Counted from the stretch's first letter, positions 8,238-18,058 are shown. The stretch is 62,546 nucleotides of DNA from Hyphomicrobium sp. 12-62-95 (GCA_002279935.1 NCCZ01000023.1:1-62546), one strand, 5' to 3'. The notes: generated from the sequence alone by a model not told the origin. Numbers and translations: made by a program.

Positions 8238-10610
8238 ATGCGTATTCTGTATCGAATGACTGCAGGCTTATTCTGGCTGGTACTTTCGCCCACCTTCGCT
8301 ATCTCCCAAGTCACGTCTTTTCAGGTCGACCGAACCAAACTGCCGATCGCGCAGCCAGAGCGGCCAGTATATACGGAATTGGACGCTCGTAATGCGACGC
8401 CGCCGCCTCGCTTTGAGGTAAAAGCCCCGCAGGGGGCGCCCAACGTTGTCATAATCCTTATCGATGATCTCGGATTTGGTGCAGCCTCTCCGTTCGGGGG
8501 GCCGATCGCGACGCCAACCATGGAAAAGCTGGCCGGAGAAGGCCTACGCTATACGAATTTCCATACGACCGCTCTCTGCTCGCCCACACGCGCGGCTCTG
8601 AAATCCGGTCGCAACCACCATATGGTGAACATGGGCTTCATCACCGAACTCGCGACCGGCTTTCCAGGCGCAACGGGATCGATTCCCAACGCGACCGCAC
8701 CGGTTGCCGAGATCCTCCGTCACAACGGTTATAGTACGGCTGCTTTCGGAAAATGGCACGAAACGGCAGCGTGGGAAGCAAGTATCTCAGGACCCTTCGA
8801 CCGTTGGCCTACACGTCAGGGGTTCGACAAGTTCTACGGCTTCATCGGTGGCGAGACGAACCAGTGGGCGCCGTACCTCTATGACGGCGACGCGCAAGTC
8901 GAGTTGTCAAGCGACCCCAAGTACCACTTCATGACGGACATGACCGACAAGGCCGTTGCCTGGGTTCAGTACCAAAAAGCCCTGACCCCAGACAAACCTT
9001 TCTTCATATATTTTGCCCCGGGCGCGGTGCACGCTCCCCACCACGTGCCAAAGAGCTGGATTGAGAAGTGGAAGGGCAAGTTCGACATCGGGTGGGACAA
9101 GCTCCGCGAGCAAACTCTTGCCCGGCAGGTCGCGTCTGGGATTGTACCCGCGGGAACGGTATTGGCCAAGAAGCCTGATGCGATCAAGGATTGGGATAAA
9201 CTTTCCGATGACGAGCGCCGGCTGTTCTCTCGCCAAGCTGAAGTCTTTGCCGCCTTCTTGGATTACACCGATCACGAAGTCGGGCGGCTTCTACAGGCGG
9301 TGAATGCGACAGGAGAGAGTGGCAATACGCTCGTGTTTTACATCGCTGGAGACAACGGCACGAGTGGCGAAGGCGGTGCCAACGGCATGTTCAACGAGTA
9401 CACGTACTTCAACGGTGTGACCGAGACCGTCGGCGAAATGCTTAAACACTACGACTCATGGGGCTCTCCGGAGACTTATCCGCACATGGCGGCTGGCTGG
9501 GCCCTGGCACTGAATGCGCCGTTTGGCTGGATGAAGCAGGTTGCCTCCGATTTCGGCGGAACACGCAATGGCATGGTCGTCTCATGGCCTAACGGCATAA
9601 AGGCTGCCGGCGAGATTCGGACCCAGTTTGGTCATGTCATCGACATTGCGCCGACCATACTTGAGGCCGCACAACTTCCCGAACCGACCGAAGTGAATGG
9701 GACAAAACAAATTCCCATCCAGGGCAAGAGCCTCGGCTATTCATTCGCCGACGCGAAGGCGCCGGAACAGCATACGACGCAGTACTTCGAGATCGCCGGG
9801 AACCGCGCGATCTACCACGATGGTTGGTTCGCCCGGACGATTCACAAAGCGCCGTGGGAACCCAAGCCCCGCAATCCGCTGCAATCGGATGACTGGGAGC
9901 TGTTCAATGTACGGTCGGACTTCAGCCTTGCGAAGGATGTCACAGCAGCCAACGGAGACAAGCTGGCTGAACTGCAGCGGCTCTTCATGAAGGAGGCTGA
10001 AGCCAATCACGTTTTACCGATCGACGATCGCTTCTTGGAAAGAACGATTGGCAAATTGGTCGGTCGCCCGGACCTCATGTCAGGCCGGACGAGCTTGACG
10101 CTGTCACAGGGCATGACCGGCATGATGGAGAGCGTCTTCATAGACGTGAAGAACAACTCAAAGGTCATCACGGCTGATGTGGAGGTCCCAATCGACGGGG
10201 GCAACGGCACGCTCATTGCCCAGGGTGGGCGTTTTGGTGGCTGGTCTCTCTACGTCAAAAACGGCATCCCAGCGTACGACTACAATTATCTGGGGCTCAG
10301 CCGCTCTTCGATTGCTGCTGACAAGCCATTGCCGGCAGGCGGCAAGCACAACATCAAATTTCAATTCCAATACGACGGCGGCGGTGTCGGCAAGGGCGGC
10401 GTAGGCACTCTGTTTGTCGACGGCGAGAAAGTCGCTGAGGGCCGCATCGAGCGCACTCAGGCCGGCCTCTTTTCCGCCGACGAAACGGCGGACGTCGGCA
10501 TCGACCTCGGCACGCCTGTCGTCGAAGCCATCGGGGCCGAGGCGCCGTCGCGTTTCAACGGCCAGATTTCACGTTTAAAAGTCGAGATCGCACCACAACC
10601 CGCGCAATAG
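8238..10610 (+). CDS. Type I arylsulfatase, large form, CSPTR active site
   Basis: A 790-residue exported sulfatase that hydrolyses sulfate esters. The signal peptide is at 1-24. Metal-binding Asp residues appear in the LIDDLGFG segment (about 76-77), and the signature CSPTRAALKSGR begins at Cys114, the residue converted to formylglycine. The C-terminal 180 residues after about 600 are beta-rich, a common extension in long AtsA-like enzymes. Export with a Cys-type signature means an FGE-type activating enzyme is needed; none is encoded in this window. Divergent from the octaheme cytochrome gene. Substrate unknown. Confidence 0.93.
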   Translation: MRILYRMTAGLFWLVLSPTFAISQVTSFQVDRTKLPIAQPERPVYTELDARNATPPPRFEVKAPQGAPNVVIILIDDLGFGAASPFGGPIATPTMEKLAGEGLRYTNFHTTALCSPTRAALKSGRNHHMVNMGFITELATGFPGATGSIPNATAPVAEILRHNGYSTAAFGKWHETAAWEASISGPFDRWPTRQGFDKFYGFIGGETNQWAPYLYDGDAQVELSSDPKYHFMTDMTDKAVAWVQYQKALTPDKPFFIYFAPGAVHAPHHVPKSWIEKWKGKFDIGWDKLREQTLARQVASGIVPAGTVLAKKPDAIKDWDKLSDDERRLFSRQAEVFAAFLDYTDHEVGRLLQAVNATGESGNTLVFYIAGDNGTSGEGGANGMFNEYTYFNGVTETVGEMLKHYDSWGSPETYPHMAAGWALALNAPFGWMKQVASDFGGTRNGMVVSWPNGIKAAGEIRTQFGHVIDIAPTILEAAQLPEPTEVNGTKQIPIQGKSLGYSFADAKAPEQHTTQYFEIAGNRAIYHDGWFARTIHKAPWEPKPRNPLQSDDWELFNVRSDFSLAKDVTAANGDKLAELQRLFMKEAEANHVLPIDDRFLERTIGKLVGRPDLMSGRTSLTLSQGMTGMMESVFIDVKNNSKVITADVEVPIDGGNGTLIAQGGRFGGWSLYVKNGIPAYDYNYLGLSRSSIAADKPLPAGGKHNIKFQFQYDGGGVGKGGVGTLFVDGEKVAEGRIERTQAGLFSADETADVGIDLGTPVVEAIGAEAPSRFNGQISRLKVEIAPQPAQ

Positions 10611-10644
10611 TTCCCACCTGACCCAATGAAGCTGCCGGCGATCG

Positions 10645-11599
10645 CTATTCTGGAAACACGACGCTCCAGTCGGCCTGCATGTCGACCACGGTCCACGCTT
10701 GCGCCTGCGCCTCATCGAGACCCTTGTCGAGTTTCCCGATGTGGGACTTGCGATCGTAGGCCCATTCACGGGCGGCGTCTGTGTGGTGAACGTAGACGCA
10801 CAATTTGGCACCTGGTGCGTTACACGTCCATTGCAGCATGGCCAAATCGCCATCCGAGTTGCCGAAGGCAGCAATGGGCCTGCGGCCGATATGCTGGTTG
10901 ATCCCGACGGGCTTGCCTTCCTTGTCGTCGATGAAGTTCACCTTCGGCTGCCGAACCAGAACGGGTGTACCGTCGCGCACTTCAAATGACGTCACCACAC
11001 TGGACCCCACGACTTGCTCAGGTGGAACGTTGTAAACTTCTTCAACCCACGGCCTCATGAACTCTATCCCGCCTCCCGAGACGATGAACGTCTTGAACTC
11101 GTTCGCGCGGAGGTAGGCTAGGAGTTCCAGCATCGGCTGGTAGACCATCTGCGTGTAAAGTTTATCCGATGTTGGATGTTTAGCCGAAGCAATCCACCCC
11201 TTTACGATCTGACTGAACTCATCTGTCGTCATGCCTGTGTGGGTAGCCATGATGATATCGAGCAGCGCACGTTCGCCTCCCGCGAGCGCCGCCTTGAAAG
11301 GGCTCAGTATCCTTCCATTCGGGATGGCTATTGCTCAAAGCCTTGACCCGGTCGATCGCGAACAGAAGTTGGAAGTATGCGGGCTGCTCGGCCCACAGCG
11401 TTCCGTCGTTGTCGAAGGCTGCAATGCGCTCGGCGGGCGGTACAAAGTCTGGTGAGCCGTTCGTGGTCACCCTCTCGACGAAGGAAACAATCGCCCTCTT
11501 GGAAGAGCCATCCCGCCATGTCGGCAACTGATCGGCTAGAGCCAAAGCCGGTGAAACGGCGACCCAAACTAGCGCAAACAGTGGCAAAATCCGAAGCAT
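10645..11599 (-). pseudogene. HAD-family periplasmic phosphatase, interrupted by one extra base
   Basis: The N-terminal part (start 11599, signal peptide MLRILPLFALVWVAVSPALA) carries HAD motif I as DNDGTLW. The C-terminal part, in another frame (readable from about 11295 to 10645), carries motif II (VSGGG), a lysine-bearing segment and motif III (GNSDGD). The frames join exactly if the single C on the coding strand at about 11296 (EPF|KAALAGGER) is removed. Both halves are otherwise intact and family-like, so this is a recent frameshift or a sequence error. It lies between the two sulfatase genes, on the same strand as the second. Enzymes of this type are phosphomonoesterases. Confidence 0.8.
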
Positions 11600-11656
11600 G
11601 TCCGCGCCCCCTTGAGTGATCAACAAAACTCGTCGTCAGCAGCCCGTCTGCTAAGC

Positions 11657-11690
11657 ATGAGGCCGCAGCGGTGTGCCGCTGCGGCCTCAT
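11657..11690. terminator. Perfect 15-bp hairpin between sulfatase and HAD gene
   Basis: Arms 11657-11671 and 11676-11690 are perfectly complementary (ATGAGGCCGCAGCGG) around a TGTG loop. No U-run follows on either strand, so termination could be Rho-assisted or the hairpin could stabilise the 3' end of the minus-strand sulfatase transcript. Confidence 0.6.
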
Positions 11691-11706
11691 CCGACATTGT
11701 TGTGTC

Positions 11707-13266
11707 TTAGTTGTTGCCGGGTTTGCTCATGACCGCTTCCATGACACGGTCAAGATTAAAGCTCCCGGGCTTCTGCCGAGGCGGAAATTCCTTGAAACTC
11801 TGAAGCCACTTACCGACGTAAGCTCCGGCAGGAGCGATGAGGAACATCCGATCCATATACCACCGCTGATACCCCATCGCGTTTTCATGTTCCGCGCGCT
11901 CGAAGGGATCCATCCGCAGATTGGTTAGGAGCGGTGCGCGAAGGGATTTGAACGGATCCTGCCACACCCGCAAACCTTCCGCTTCCTGCTCAAGGAAGGT
12001 CACCTTCCAATTCCCGTAGCGCAGCGCTGCGACGCTCCCGTCATCGGTCCAGTAGATGAATTCCTTGCGCGGCCACTCGGCCTCGCCCTTCAAAGCCGGT
12101 CCGAGGTCATAGCCATCGAGATGCACCTTGTAGGTGACATCGCCGATCTTGCGGCCCTTAAGAAGATCCTCCTTCGCAGTCTTGTCACCGGCTGCCGCAA
12201 CGAGCGTCGTCAGCATGTCCTCGTGCGCAGCGACGTCGTTGACGACTGTCGCCGGCTTGATGACCCCTGGCCACTTGATGACAGTCGGAACGCGATATCC
12301 GCCTTCCCAATTCGTGTTCTTCTCGCCTCGAAACATGGTCGTACCACCGTCGGGCCATGTGAACGTCTCGGCGCCGTTATCGGTCGAATACATAACGATC
12401 GTATTGTCATCGAGACCGAGCGCCTTGAGCTTGGCGAGAACTTGCCCGACATGCCCGTCGTGCTCGGTCATCCCGTCGGCGTAAATGCCGAGGCCCGTCT
12501 TCCCTTCCGACTCCTTCTTGAGGTGTGTGAAGACGTGCATGCGGGTGGAATTCCACCACAGGAAAAAGGGCTTCTTGTCCTTGGCCGCGCGGTCCATGAA
12601 GTCGAGAGCTTTGACCGTCACCTCTTCGTCGATGGTCTCCATGCGCTTACGCGTGAGCGGGCCCGTATCTGTGATACGGCCGTCCGCGAATGAATGAATG
12701 ACACCACGTGGACCAAACTTCTTCTTGAATTCCGGATCCTTTGGATAATCCGCGTTCTCAGGCTCCTCTTCCGCGTTCAAATGGTAGAGATTGCCGAAGA
12801 ACTCATCGAAACCGTGATTGGTTGGCAGCATGTCGTCGCGGTCACCGAGATGGTTCTTGCCGAACTGGCCCGTGGTGTATCCTTGCGCCTTCAACAGAGT
12901 CGCAATTGTGGGATCTTCTTTTTTCATGCCTTCAGGCGCGCCGGGTAGGCCCACCTTGGTGAGGCCGGTGCGGATTGGTGACTGGCCCGTCACGAAGGCC
13001 GCGCGCCCCGCCGTACAGCTTTGCTGCCCATACCAGTCAGTGAACAAGGCGCCTTCATTTGCAATGCTGTCGATGTTGGGCGTCTTATATCCCATCATGC
13101 CTCGATTATAGGCGCTGATGTTGAATTGCCCGATATCGTCCCCCCAAATGACCAAAATATTGGGTTTACTTGATTGCGCGAATGACGTGGCCGCACCAAC
13201 GGCGACCAAGAGGGCTGCGGTCGCTGTGCGCCCGGCCGTCCTAAACCATCTGGAGTAAGTTTTCAC
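11707..13266 (-). CDS. Type I arylsulfatase with CTAGR active site
   Basis: A 519-residue exported sulfatase. GTG 13266 is preceded by a clear GGAGG, and the signal peptide is at about 1-30. The metal site Asp pair (GDDIG, 43-44) and the signature CTAGRAAFVTGQ from Cys84 are present; the Pro of the usual CxPxR is replaced by Ala, the accepted CxAxR variant. It differs strongly from the 790-residue sulfatase in size and signature, so it is not a recent duplicate. The HAD phosphatase gene lies downstream on the same strand, separated by a strong hairpin. Confidence 0.92.
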   Translation of the reverse strand: MKTYSRWFRTAGRTATAALLVAVGAATSFAQSSKPNILVIWGDDIGQFNISAYNRGMMGYKTPNIDSIANEGALFTDWYGQQSCTAGRAAFVTGQSPIRTGLTKVGLPGAPEGMKKEDPTIATLLKAQGYTTGQFGKNHLGDRDDMLPTNHGFDEFFGNLYHLNAEEEPENADYPKDPEFKKKFGPRGVIHSFADGRITDTGPLTRKRMETIDEEVTVKALDFMDRAAKDKKPFFLWWNSTRMHVFTHLKKESEGKTGLGIYADGMTEHDGHVGQVLAKLKALGLDDNTIVMYSTDNGAETFTWPDGGTTMFRGEKNTNWEGGYRVPTVIKWPGVIKPATVVNDVAAHEDMLTTLVAAAGDKTAKEDLLKGRKIGDVTYKVHLDGYDLGPALKGEAEWPRKEFIYWTDDGSVAALRYGNWKVTFLEQEAEGLRVWQDPFKSLRAPLLTNLRMDPFERAEHENAMGYQRWYMDRMFLIAPAGAYVGKWLQSFKEFPPRQKPGSFNLDRVMEAVMSKPGNN

Positions 13267-13657
13267 TGTAACCTCCGCAACTGCCTATCGCGTAAAGCCG
13301 GGCAATCACCAATGCGGTGATCCCCAGATCCTTTGACGCTGTGGCACGTTAGTCGGAGCACATTCCTCTGAATGGAAAGAATGATTCATTCCTAGGAGAA
13401 ACCGAGTACGGATAATGCGATTTATTATAATTGAGCGGTACGGGACTAAACCCGAATTGGACATGCCAATTCTAATGTTGGTTTCCTCGCTTCCTGCGCT
13501 TCAGCAGGAACTAACAATCTACAATCCTAGTCAAATTTGTCTTATTTAGCGTGACAAAGGACATTGATGCTCGTGCCCCGGCCGGAGCAAATGTCAGCAG
13601 GCAGACGAGATTACGCACAGGTCGGCACGGACAGGGTTCCGGCCGATGAGCGGCTCA
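13267..13657. other. 391-bp gap without a gene
   Basis: This holds the promoter region of the minus-strand sulfatase and the 3' flank of the hydrolase gene. It is A/T-richer than its surroundings. Two small inverted repeats are visible: GAATTGG/CCAATTC at 13454-13472 and TTCCTGC/GCAGGAA at 13491-13510. Either could be an operator; neither has a U-run. No ORF with family resemblance was seen. Confidence 0.5.
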
Positions 13658-14854
13658 CTATTGCGCTGCATTTGCAGCCGGCAAGATTGACGCCGGAACC
13701 TTGAGCAGACTATCGCCCACATTTGTGACGGCCGTCACAACGCCGACCTGTGTGGTAGTAGCGGTTGGATTTTTGAGCTTACTGCCAATGGCTGCAATCA
13801 CTGGAGCCGATTTCGAGTATTTGCTGTGGTGATTGCCCTTGCCGTCGTCAACGGCTGTCAGGTCGACAACTTTCAGGTTGTACCTCTCGGCCGCGGCGAC
13901 AGCGCGCGCATCATCGGCAGTGATCATTCCAGCCCGCTCTACGTCACCGGCGAGCCACGTCGACAGCGCAAGCGCTTTGTCGTCGCCCGATACCAGCACA
14001 GTCATGGGCCGGGGCAGCTTTCCGATCACGTCGAGCTGAGTACGGAACACATTGGCGTCGAGATCCGGTGATGCGAGGATAACCTCCCCCAACTTTCCGC
14101 CGAAATCACCGTGTCCGTTCATCTTTGCTTGCCGCAAGCCTTCGACGGCCAGCCAATTGCCCATACTATGCGCCAGGATGTTGATTTCCTTGACCTCGGG
14201 AACTTTGGAGATCTTTAGGAGCGCGCGCTCGAAGTAGTCGCGCGAATACGTGCTGGCTTCGCGATCCGCCAAATAGAGAGGCGCTTTGCCCATCGAGGGC
14301 CAGGCGAAGAGCACGGCCGTGCCCTCGAAACCGGAGTCGTGAACGATCTGCGCGAGCCAATAGACCGCCTCTTCATATCGCGTGTTGTAGCCGTGGATGA
14401 AAACCAGGACATCGCCGGCTTGTTCGGTGCTGCGGCGGCCACGCTGTCTGAGTTCATCGATGAAGCCGTCTTCACCAAGCGATGTCCGCCTCGTCGTAAC
14501 GAAGTGCAGTGCCGGATCCGGCGGCCCGCCGTTCGGCCATTCGATTTCACCTGTCACGTGTGCCGGCGGAATGGAAACGGTGAGTGACGCAAAATTCAGT
14601 TGCTTGGAGCGCTCAACGGTAAATTCGTCAGGGTCGTCCTTGCTGCCTCGTTCACGCGTCGTAGCGACGAGGATATCAACTTTGTCCGTGGACGCCGGAA
14701 TGTTCGATACGGGAATCAGCACCTCATTGCCGGGGCGATAGGCGCATCCTCCGGACATGATCCCAGCGAGAAATACCGCCACAGCGTATAGCCTTACGCC
14801 ACTAAGCAACGACCCACCCCCGACACACAAGACTCTAGTAACGTTGCTCTTCAA
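13658..14854 (-). CDS. Lipid-anchored alpha/beta hydrolase (DUF900 type)
   Basis: A 398-residue protein with a lipobox (SGGC, Cys about 37) and an alpha/beta-hydrolase fold. The oxyanion-region segment VFIHGYNT lies at about 151-158 and the nucleophile elbow AHSMGN has Ser about 230; Asp and His of the triad are plausibly in the 250-360 part. This matches DUF900 proteins, esterase-like lipoproteins of unknown substrate. It stands alone, divergent from the Crp/Fnr regulator gene by about 190 bp, so the regulator may control it. Confidence 0.8.
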   Translation of the reverse strand: MKSNVTRVLCVGGGSLLSGVRLYAVAVFLAGIMSGGCAYRPGNEVLIPVSNIPASTDKVDILVATTRERGSKDDPDEFTVERSKQLNFASLTVSIPPAHVTGEIEWPNGGPPDPALHFVTTRRTSLGEDGFIDELRQRGRRSTEQAGDVLVFIHGYNTRYEEAVYWLAQIVHDSGFEGTAVLFAWPSMGKAPLYLADREASTYSRDYFERALLKISKVPEVKEINILAHSMGNWLAVEGLRQAKMNGHGDFGGKLGEVILASPDLDANVFRTQLDVIGKLPRPMTVLVSGDDKALALSTWLAGDVERAGMITADDARAVAAAERYNLKVVDLTAVDDGKGNHHSKYSKSAPVIAAIGSKLKNPTATTTQVGVVTAVTNVGDSLLKVPASILPAANAAQ

Positions 14855-15046
14855 TACCCATCAACCAGACCTCGGTCCACCTTTATTGAACCATTTAAAA
14901 AATGTGCATTGTTGCCGATCCTTGAATGGCGCACGGGTCAAACAGCAGTGCATAGAAGCGAGTACGACCAATCGAATTCTTGAGTAAGGCCGCCGCTTGG
15001 GTGTCACTAACACCAGATCAAAAAATGTAAAATATGAGCCATTTGG

Positions 15047-15712
15047 ATGCCTGGAATTGATCTTCGACCACTCGACAAAATCGGCTGGCTATCCGGTCAA
15101 CCGGAGGATTTCAGAGAGTGGGCAAGGAACGTCGGAAGATGGCGGCGATACGAGGCGGGGCAATTCGTCTATCACGCGGGCGACAAGTCCGACGGCGCAT
15201 ACGGATTGGCTGAAGGCGGTTTGCAGATCACGTTTCCGCTGGTGGCCGACGAGCCCGTCATTATCCACAGAGCCGAAATCGGGTTCTGGATCGGCGATGC
15301 TGCGGAACTATCATCGGAACCGCGCCTTGTGACCGTCATGGCTGCGGTTGAAACCCGGCTGCTTCATCTGCCCAGTTCCGCAATTAGAACCCTGCTTGCC
15401 AATAGGCCGGATCAGTGGCGGTGCTTTTATCAGCTGAGCATGAGCAATCTACGCATTGCCGTTTCTCAACTCGCTGAGGCGCTCGCTCTCACCGTGCGCG
15501 CCCGGGCCTGCCGGCGGCTGCTGGGTCTTGCAGACTCGCAAGGCGATGCTGCAATCACGCAGGACGAACTTGCAAAGCTTCTCGGCGTCACGCGACCGAC
15601 GATCAGGCGTTGTCTTCAGGAACTCGAGGACGCCGGCGCGATTGAGACAAACTACCGAAAGTTGAGGGTTGTGAACCGGTCGGTTCTGGAAGCATTCAAG
15701 GACGAGCAATAG
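15047..15712 (+). CDS. Crp/Fnr family transcription regulator
   Basis: A 221-residue regulator with an N-terminal cyclic-nucleotide-binding-like beta-roll (about 15-130), a long dimerisation helix, and a C-terminal winged helix-turn-helix with the recognition segment TQDELAKLLGVTRPTIRR (about 167-185). There is no N-terminal Cys cluster, so it is not an Fe-S Fnr. The effector is unknown. It is divergent from the lipid-anchored hydrolase and its 3' end overlaps the convergent transporter gene by 17 bp. It is the only regulator in the accessory region and may control the nearby genes. Confidence 0.88.
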   Translation: MPGIDLRPLDKIGWLSGQPEDFREWARNVGRWRRYEAGQFVYHAGDKSDGAYGLAEGGLQITFPLVADEPVIIHRAEIGFWIGDAAELSSEPRLVTVMAAVETRLLHLPSSAIRTLLANRPDQWRCFYQLSMSNLRIAVSQLAEALALTVRARACRRLLGLADSQGDAAITQDELAKLLGVTRPTIRRCLQELEDAGAIETNYRKLRVVNRSVLEAFKDEQ

Positions 15713-16583
15713 CCCCTTGCAGAGCGCGGCGACGGGCAACTAATGCCGCGTACGGCAGCATTATCGCGATTTCAACGGCTAGATAACCTGTCAAGAAGGC
15801 CGCGAGCGCCGAAAAATCATACTCATTCATAGTGAGCGTCCCCAGCGTAAGTGCAAGGGCGATGTTTCGAACGCCGCTCTCGATCGTGGTGACGTGGCGC
15901 TCCTCTTCGCTCATTTTGATGCCCAGAACTGCACCAAAGGCCATCGCCAGTAAGATGAAGAGAGCTGCTGCCGCCACGATGTCGAACAGCAGGTGAGGGA
16001 CCTGCGATGCAACGGTTGCGAGTGCGGTCACGAGAATGAATGCAATGAGTCCGAGCGAGAGGATGCGGAGCATGCTGCGGCTACGTTCAACGACATGGGG
16101 GGCTAGGTCTCGAGTCAAGGCGCCAATCGCCAGCGGAACGATCATGTAAGCAATGAGGTGTTGGACAATCGTCGCGGCAGGGACGGGGGCAAGCCGCCCG
16201 TCAAAGCCCAGCAGCACCGGGTTCGCGACGATGAAAGCTGGGATGGTGACGAGGCAGAACACACTTCCCATCGCGGTCATCAGCGCTGAAAGAAGCACGC
16301 TACACTTAGCGAAATAGCAGTAGGCATTGGATATGCCGCCCCCAGGGCATAGAGCGAGAATCACGACGCCAGCGGCTACGACGTGATGTAAATCGACAAA
16401 GGTGACGATAGCGGCCGCGATCAAAGGCAGAAACAACAGCTGTCCTACCGACCCCACGATGGCTGGCTTCAGTAGACGGATCTCTTTGAGATCGGAGCGG
16501 CGAATTTCCGTTCCGGCGACGAGCATTAGGATGGCGAGGTTGATCGGAACGGCGTAGGTCGTCAAAAAATACAACATCGCCAA
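15696..16583 (-). CDS. Bile acid:Na+ symporter-family transporter
   Basis: A 295-residue inner-membrane protein with about nine hydrophobic helices. The motif LCPGGGISNAYCYFAK (about 78-93) matches the conserved Gly/Ser/Asn crossover region of the BASS/SBF family. In bacteria this family carries organic anions, including sulfated steroids and other acids, using Na+. Presence near two sulfatases is suggestive, but the substrate cannot be read. The 3' end overlaps the regulator gene by 17 bp. Confidence 0.78.
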   Translation of the reverse strand: MAMLYFLTTYAVPINLAILMLVAGTEIRRSDLKEIRLLKPAIVGSVGQLLFLPLIAAAIVTFVDLHHVVAAGVVILALCPGGGISNAYCYFAKCSVLLSALMTAMGSVFCLVTIPAFIVANPVLLGFDGRLAPVPAATIVQHLIAYMIVPLAIGALTRDLAPHVVERSRSMLRILSLGLIAFILVTALATVASQVPHLLFDIVAAAALFILLAMAFGAVLGIKMSEEERHVTTIESGVRNIALALTLGTLTMNEYDFSALAAFLTGYLAVEIAIMLPYAALVARRRALQGAIARP

Positions 16584-16742
16584 GTCATCCTGCGCAATAG
16601 GACGTGCATGGAACTTATGGTGCCATCAGGCCACATTCCCACAGGTATCAATTATACTGGGTAAAAAGTAGCCAATTCGTTTCAGAGCGTGGTGCTACCA
16701 TTTTGGCATCCTATTCAGCCCAAATGATCTGGATAAGTCCTA

Positions 16743-17579
16743 ATGACCGCCTCTGCAAAACGTCCTTTCCTCGCCACCGCGATGGTGGCCTGCACGGTTG
16801 GCCTATCGAGTCCGGCCGTTGCCGCGGAGTCCGGCTGGCAGTTTTCATTGACCACCTACAGCTGGCTTCCTTGGATTTCCGGAGATCTTGGAATCGCCAA
16901 TCGCAATCTGAACGTCGATGTGAACCCCGGAGACGTGCTGGAGGCGCTCGATTGGTCCACGCTGCCGGTGTGGATGAGTTATGCGGAGCTGAAGAACGGG
17001 CGACTGACGCTCTTCAACGACACAATTTGGACTGCGCTTGAGGGAAGTGCAGGCTTCCGGTCAAACGGCCCCTTGGGACTGGGTGCATCGGCCGAGGTTG
17101 ATTACACTCAGCTGACGATGGAGTTCGGCGCAGCTTACACTGTCTACACAGATGGAGTTGTCGGCGCTCCTGGCGTTATCAATCTGGATCTTCTCGCTGG
17201 TGCGCGCTATTGGCGGCAAGATGTCGAGATCGCTGCGACGTTGGGTGCGCCCGGCATTCCCGTAGCTGCCGCTGCCAGATCGGGCCAGGTCGATTGGGTC
17301 GACCCTATCGTCGGTGCACGGTTGGGATATGGTGTGGCACCGGGGCAGTCCGTGCTCTTGCGCGGTGACATTGGCGGCTTCGGCGTCGGCAGTGAATTCT
17401 CGTGGCAAGTTCTCGCCACCTACAATGCCAAAATCTGCGATCTAAATGGCTACGCGATCGACGGCTTCGTCGGCTATCGCGCCTTAGCGGTCGATTATAG
17501 TCAGGGATCGGGTGGGCGGCGGTACGAGATGGATGCGGTTCAGCACGGTCCGGTTTTGGGAATGAGCGTACGCTTTTAA
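16743..17579 (+). CDS. Outer-membrane beta-barrel protein
   Basis: A 278-residue exported protein with signal peptide at about 1-28 (cleavage near AAES). The rest alternates polar and aromatic residues, has repeated Gly/Tyr/Trp turns and ends in Arg-Phe, the classic C-terminal Phe of outer-membrane barrels. Segments such as LLAGARYWRQ and GYRALAVDY recur in small alphaproteobacterial barrel proteins. Pore or receptor function unknown. Divergent from the symporter-type gene, with about 160 bp between the starts. Confidence 0.75.
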   Translation: MTASAKRPFLATAMVACTVGLSSPAVAAESGWQFSLTTYSWLPWISGDLGIANRNLNVDVNPGDVLEALDWSTLPVWMSYAELKNGRLTLFNDTIWTALEGSAGFRSNGPLGLGASAEVDYTQLTMEFGAAYTVYTDGVVGAPGVINLDLLAGARYWRQDVEIAATLGAPGIPVAAAARSGQVDWVDPIVGARLGYGVAPGQSVLLRGDIGGFGVGSEFSWQVLATYNAKICDLNGYAIDGFVGYRALAVDYSQGSGGRRYEMDAVQHGPVLGMSVRF

Positions 17580-17764
17580 AGCCTACATTGGACGCGGGAC
17601 AGGTGACCGCACTTAAAGTTTCAGACGGTCTCATCATCGGGATGAGCTGCAAATCGGTTCCCGCGAAACGTATTCAACACCCTTCGGTGACTGCAAAGCG
17701 AGAGCATACCGTTAAACAACGAAATTCAATATCCGGAGGAAGTCGTGGCGGCTCGGTTCCAACT

Positions 17765-18058
17765 TCAATTTGACGTCTGAGGCAGTTCATGGGTGATGAA
17801 GCGGGCGGGTGAGAGTGCCTCGCCTTCTGGCTCGATCAGTCGGCGCCATCCAAGATAACTCGGGAGGTAGTGTGTGGCCACGCATTTGAAGCGGGCAAGC
17901 CATTGCTTGAGGCGGCTGATTTTGAAACGTGTGTCGATCAGTGCGATGGCCTCGTCGACTGGGAGCTTGCGCTTTAATGCGGTGAGCAATGCCTTGTGCT
18001 GCCCCTCCGAGAACTCACCCAGTTGCGCCACAAGCGCTTGAAATCCCCAGCCGTTCAT
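17765..18058 (-). pseudogene. Internally deleted IS1595-type transposase relic
   Basis: A 97-residue ORF that joins an N-terminal transposase segment (FQALVAQLGEFSEGQHKALL) directly to a C-terminal segment of the IS1595 type (LKQWLARFKCVATHYLPSYLGW). The roughly 200 central residues expected in a full transposase, with the zinc ribbon and catalytic DDE/N core, are missing, so it cannot transpose on its own. Reading continues into the candidate left terminal repeat. It could be a MITE-like internally deleted copy. Family assignment rests on the C-terminal segment. Confidence 0.55.

Noticed and set aside
11290..11300. Programmed frameshift in the HAD gene as the preferred explanation
   Set aside because: No known slippery heptamer or downstream stimulator was evident; mutation or error is simpler.
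13340..13365. Sigma-54 promoter (TGGCAC)
   Set aside because: The -24-like TGGCAC has no TGC at the right spacing and is on the strand opposite to the sulfatase gene.
14855..15046. Fnr box between the hydrolase and the Crp/Fnr gene
   Set aside because: Only loosely related halves (TTGAAT...GGTCAA) with wrong spacing were found.
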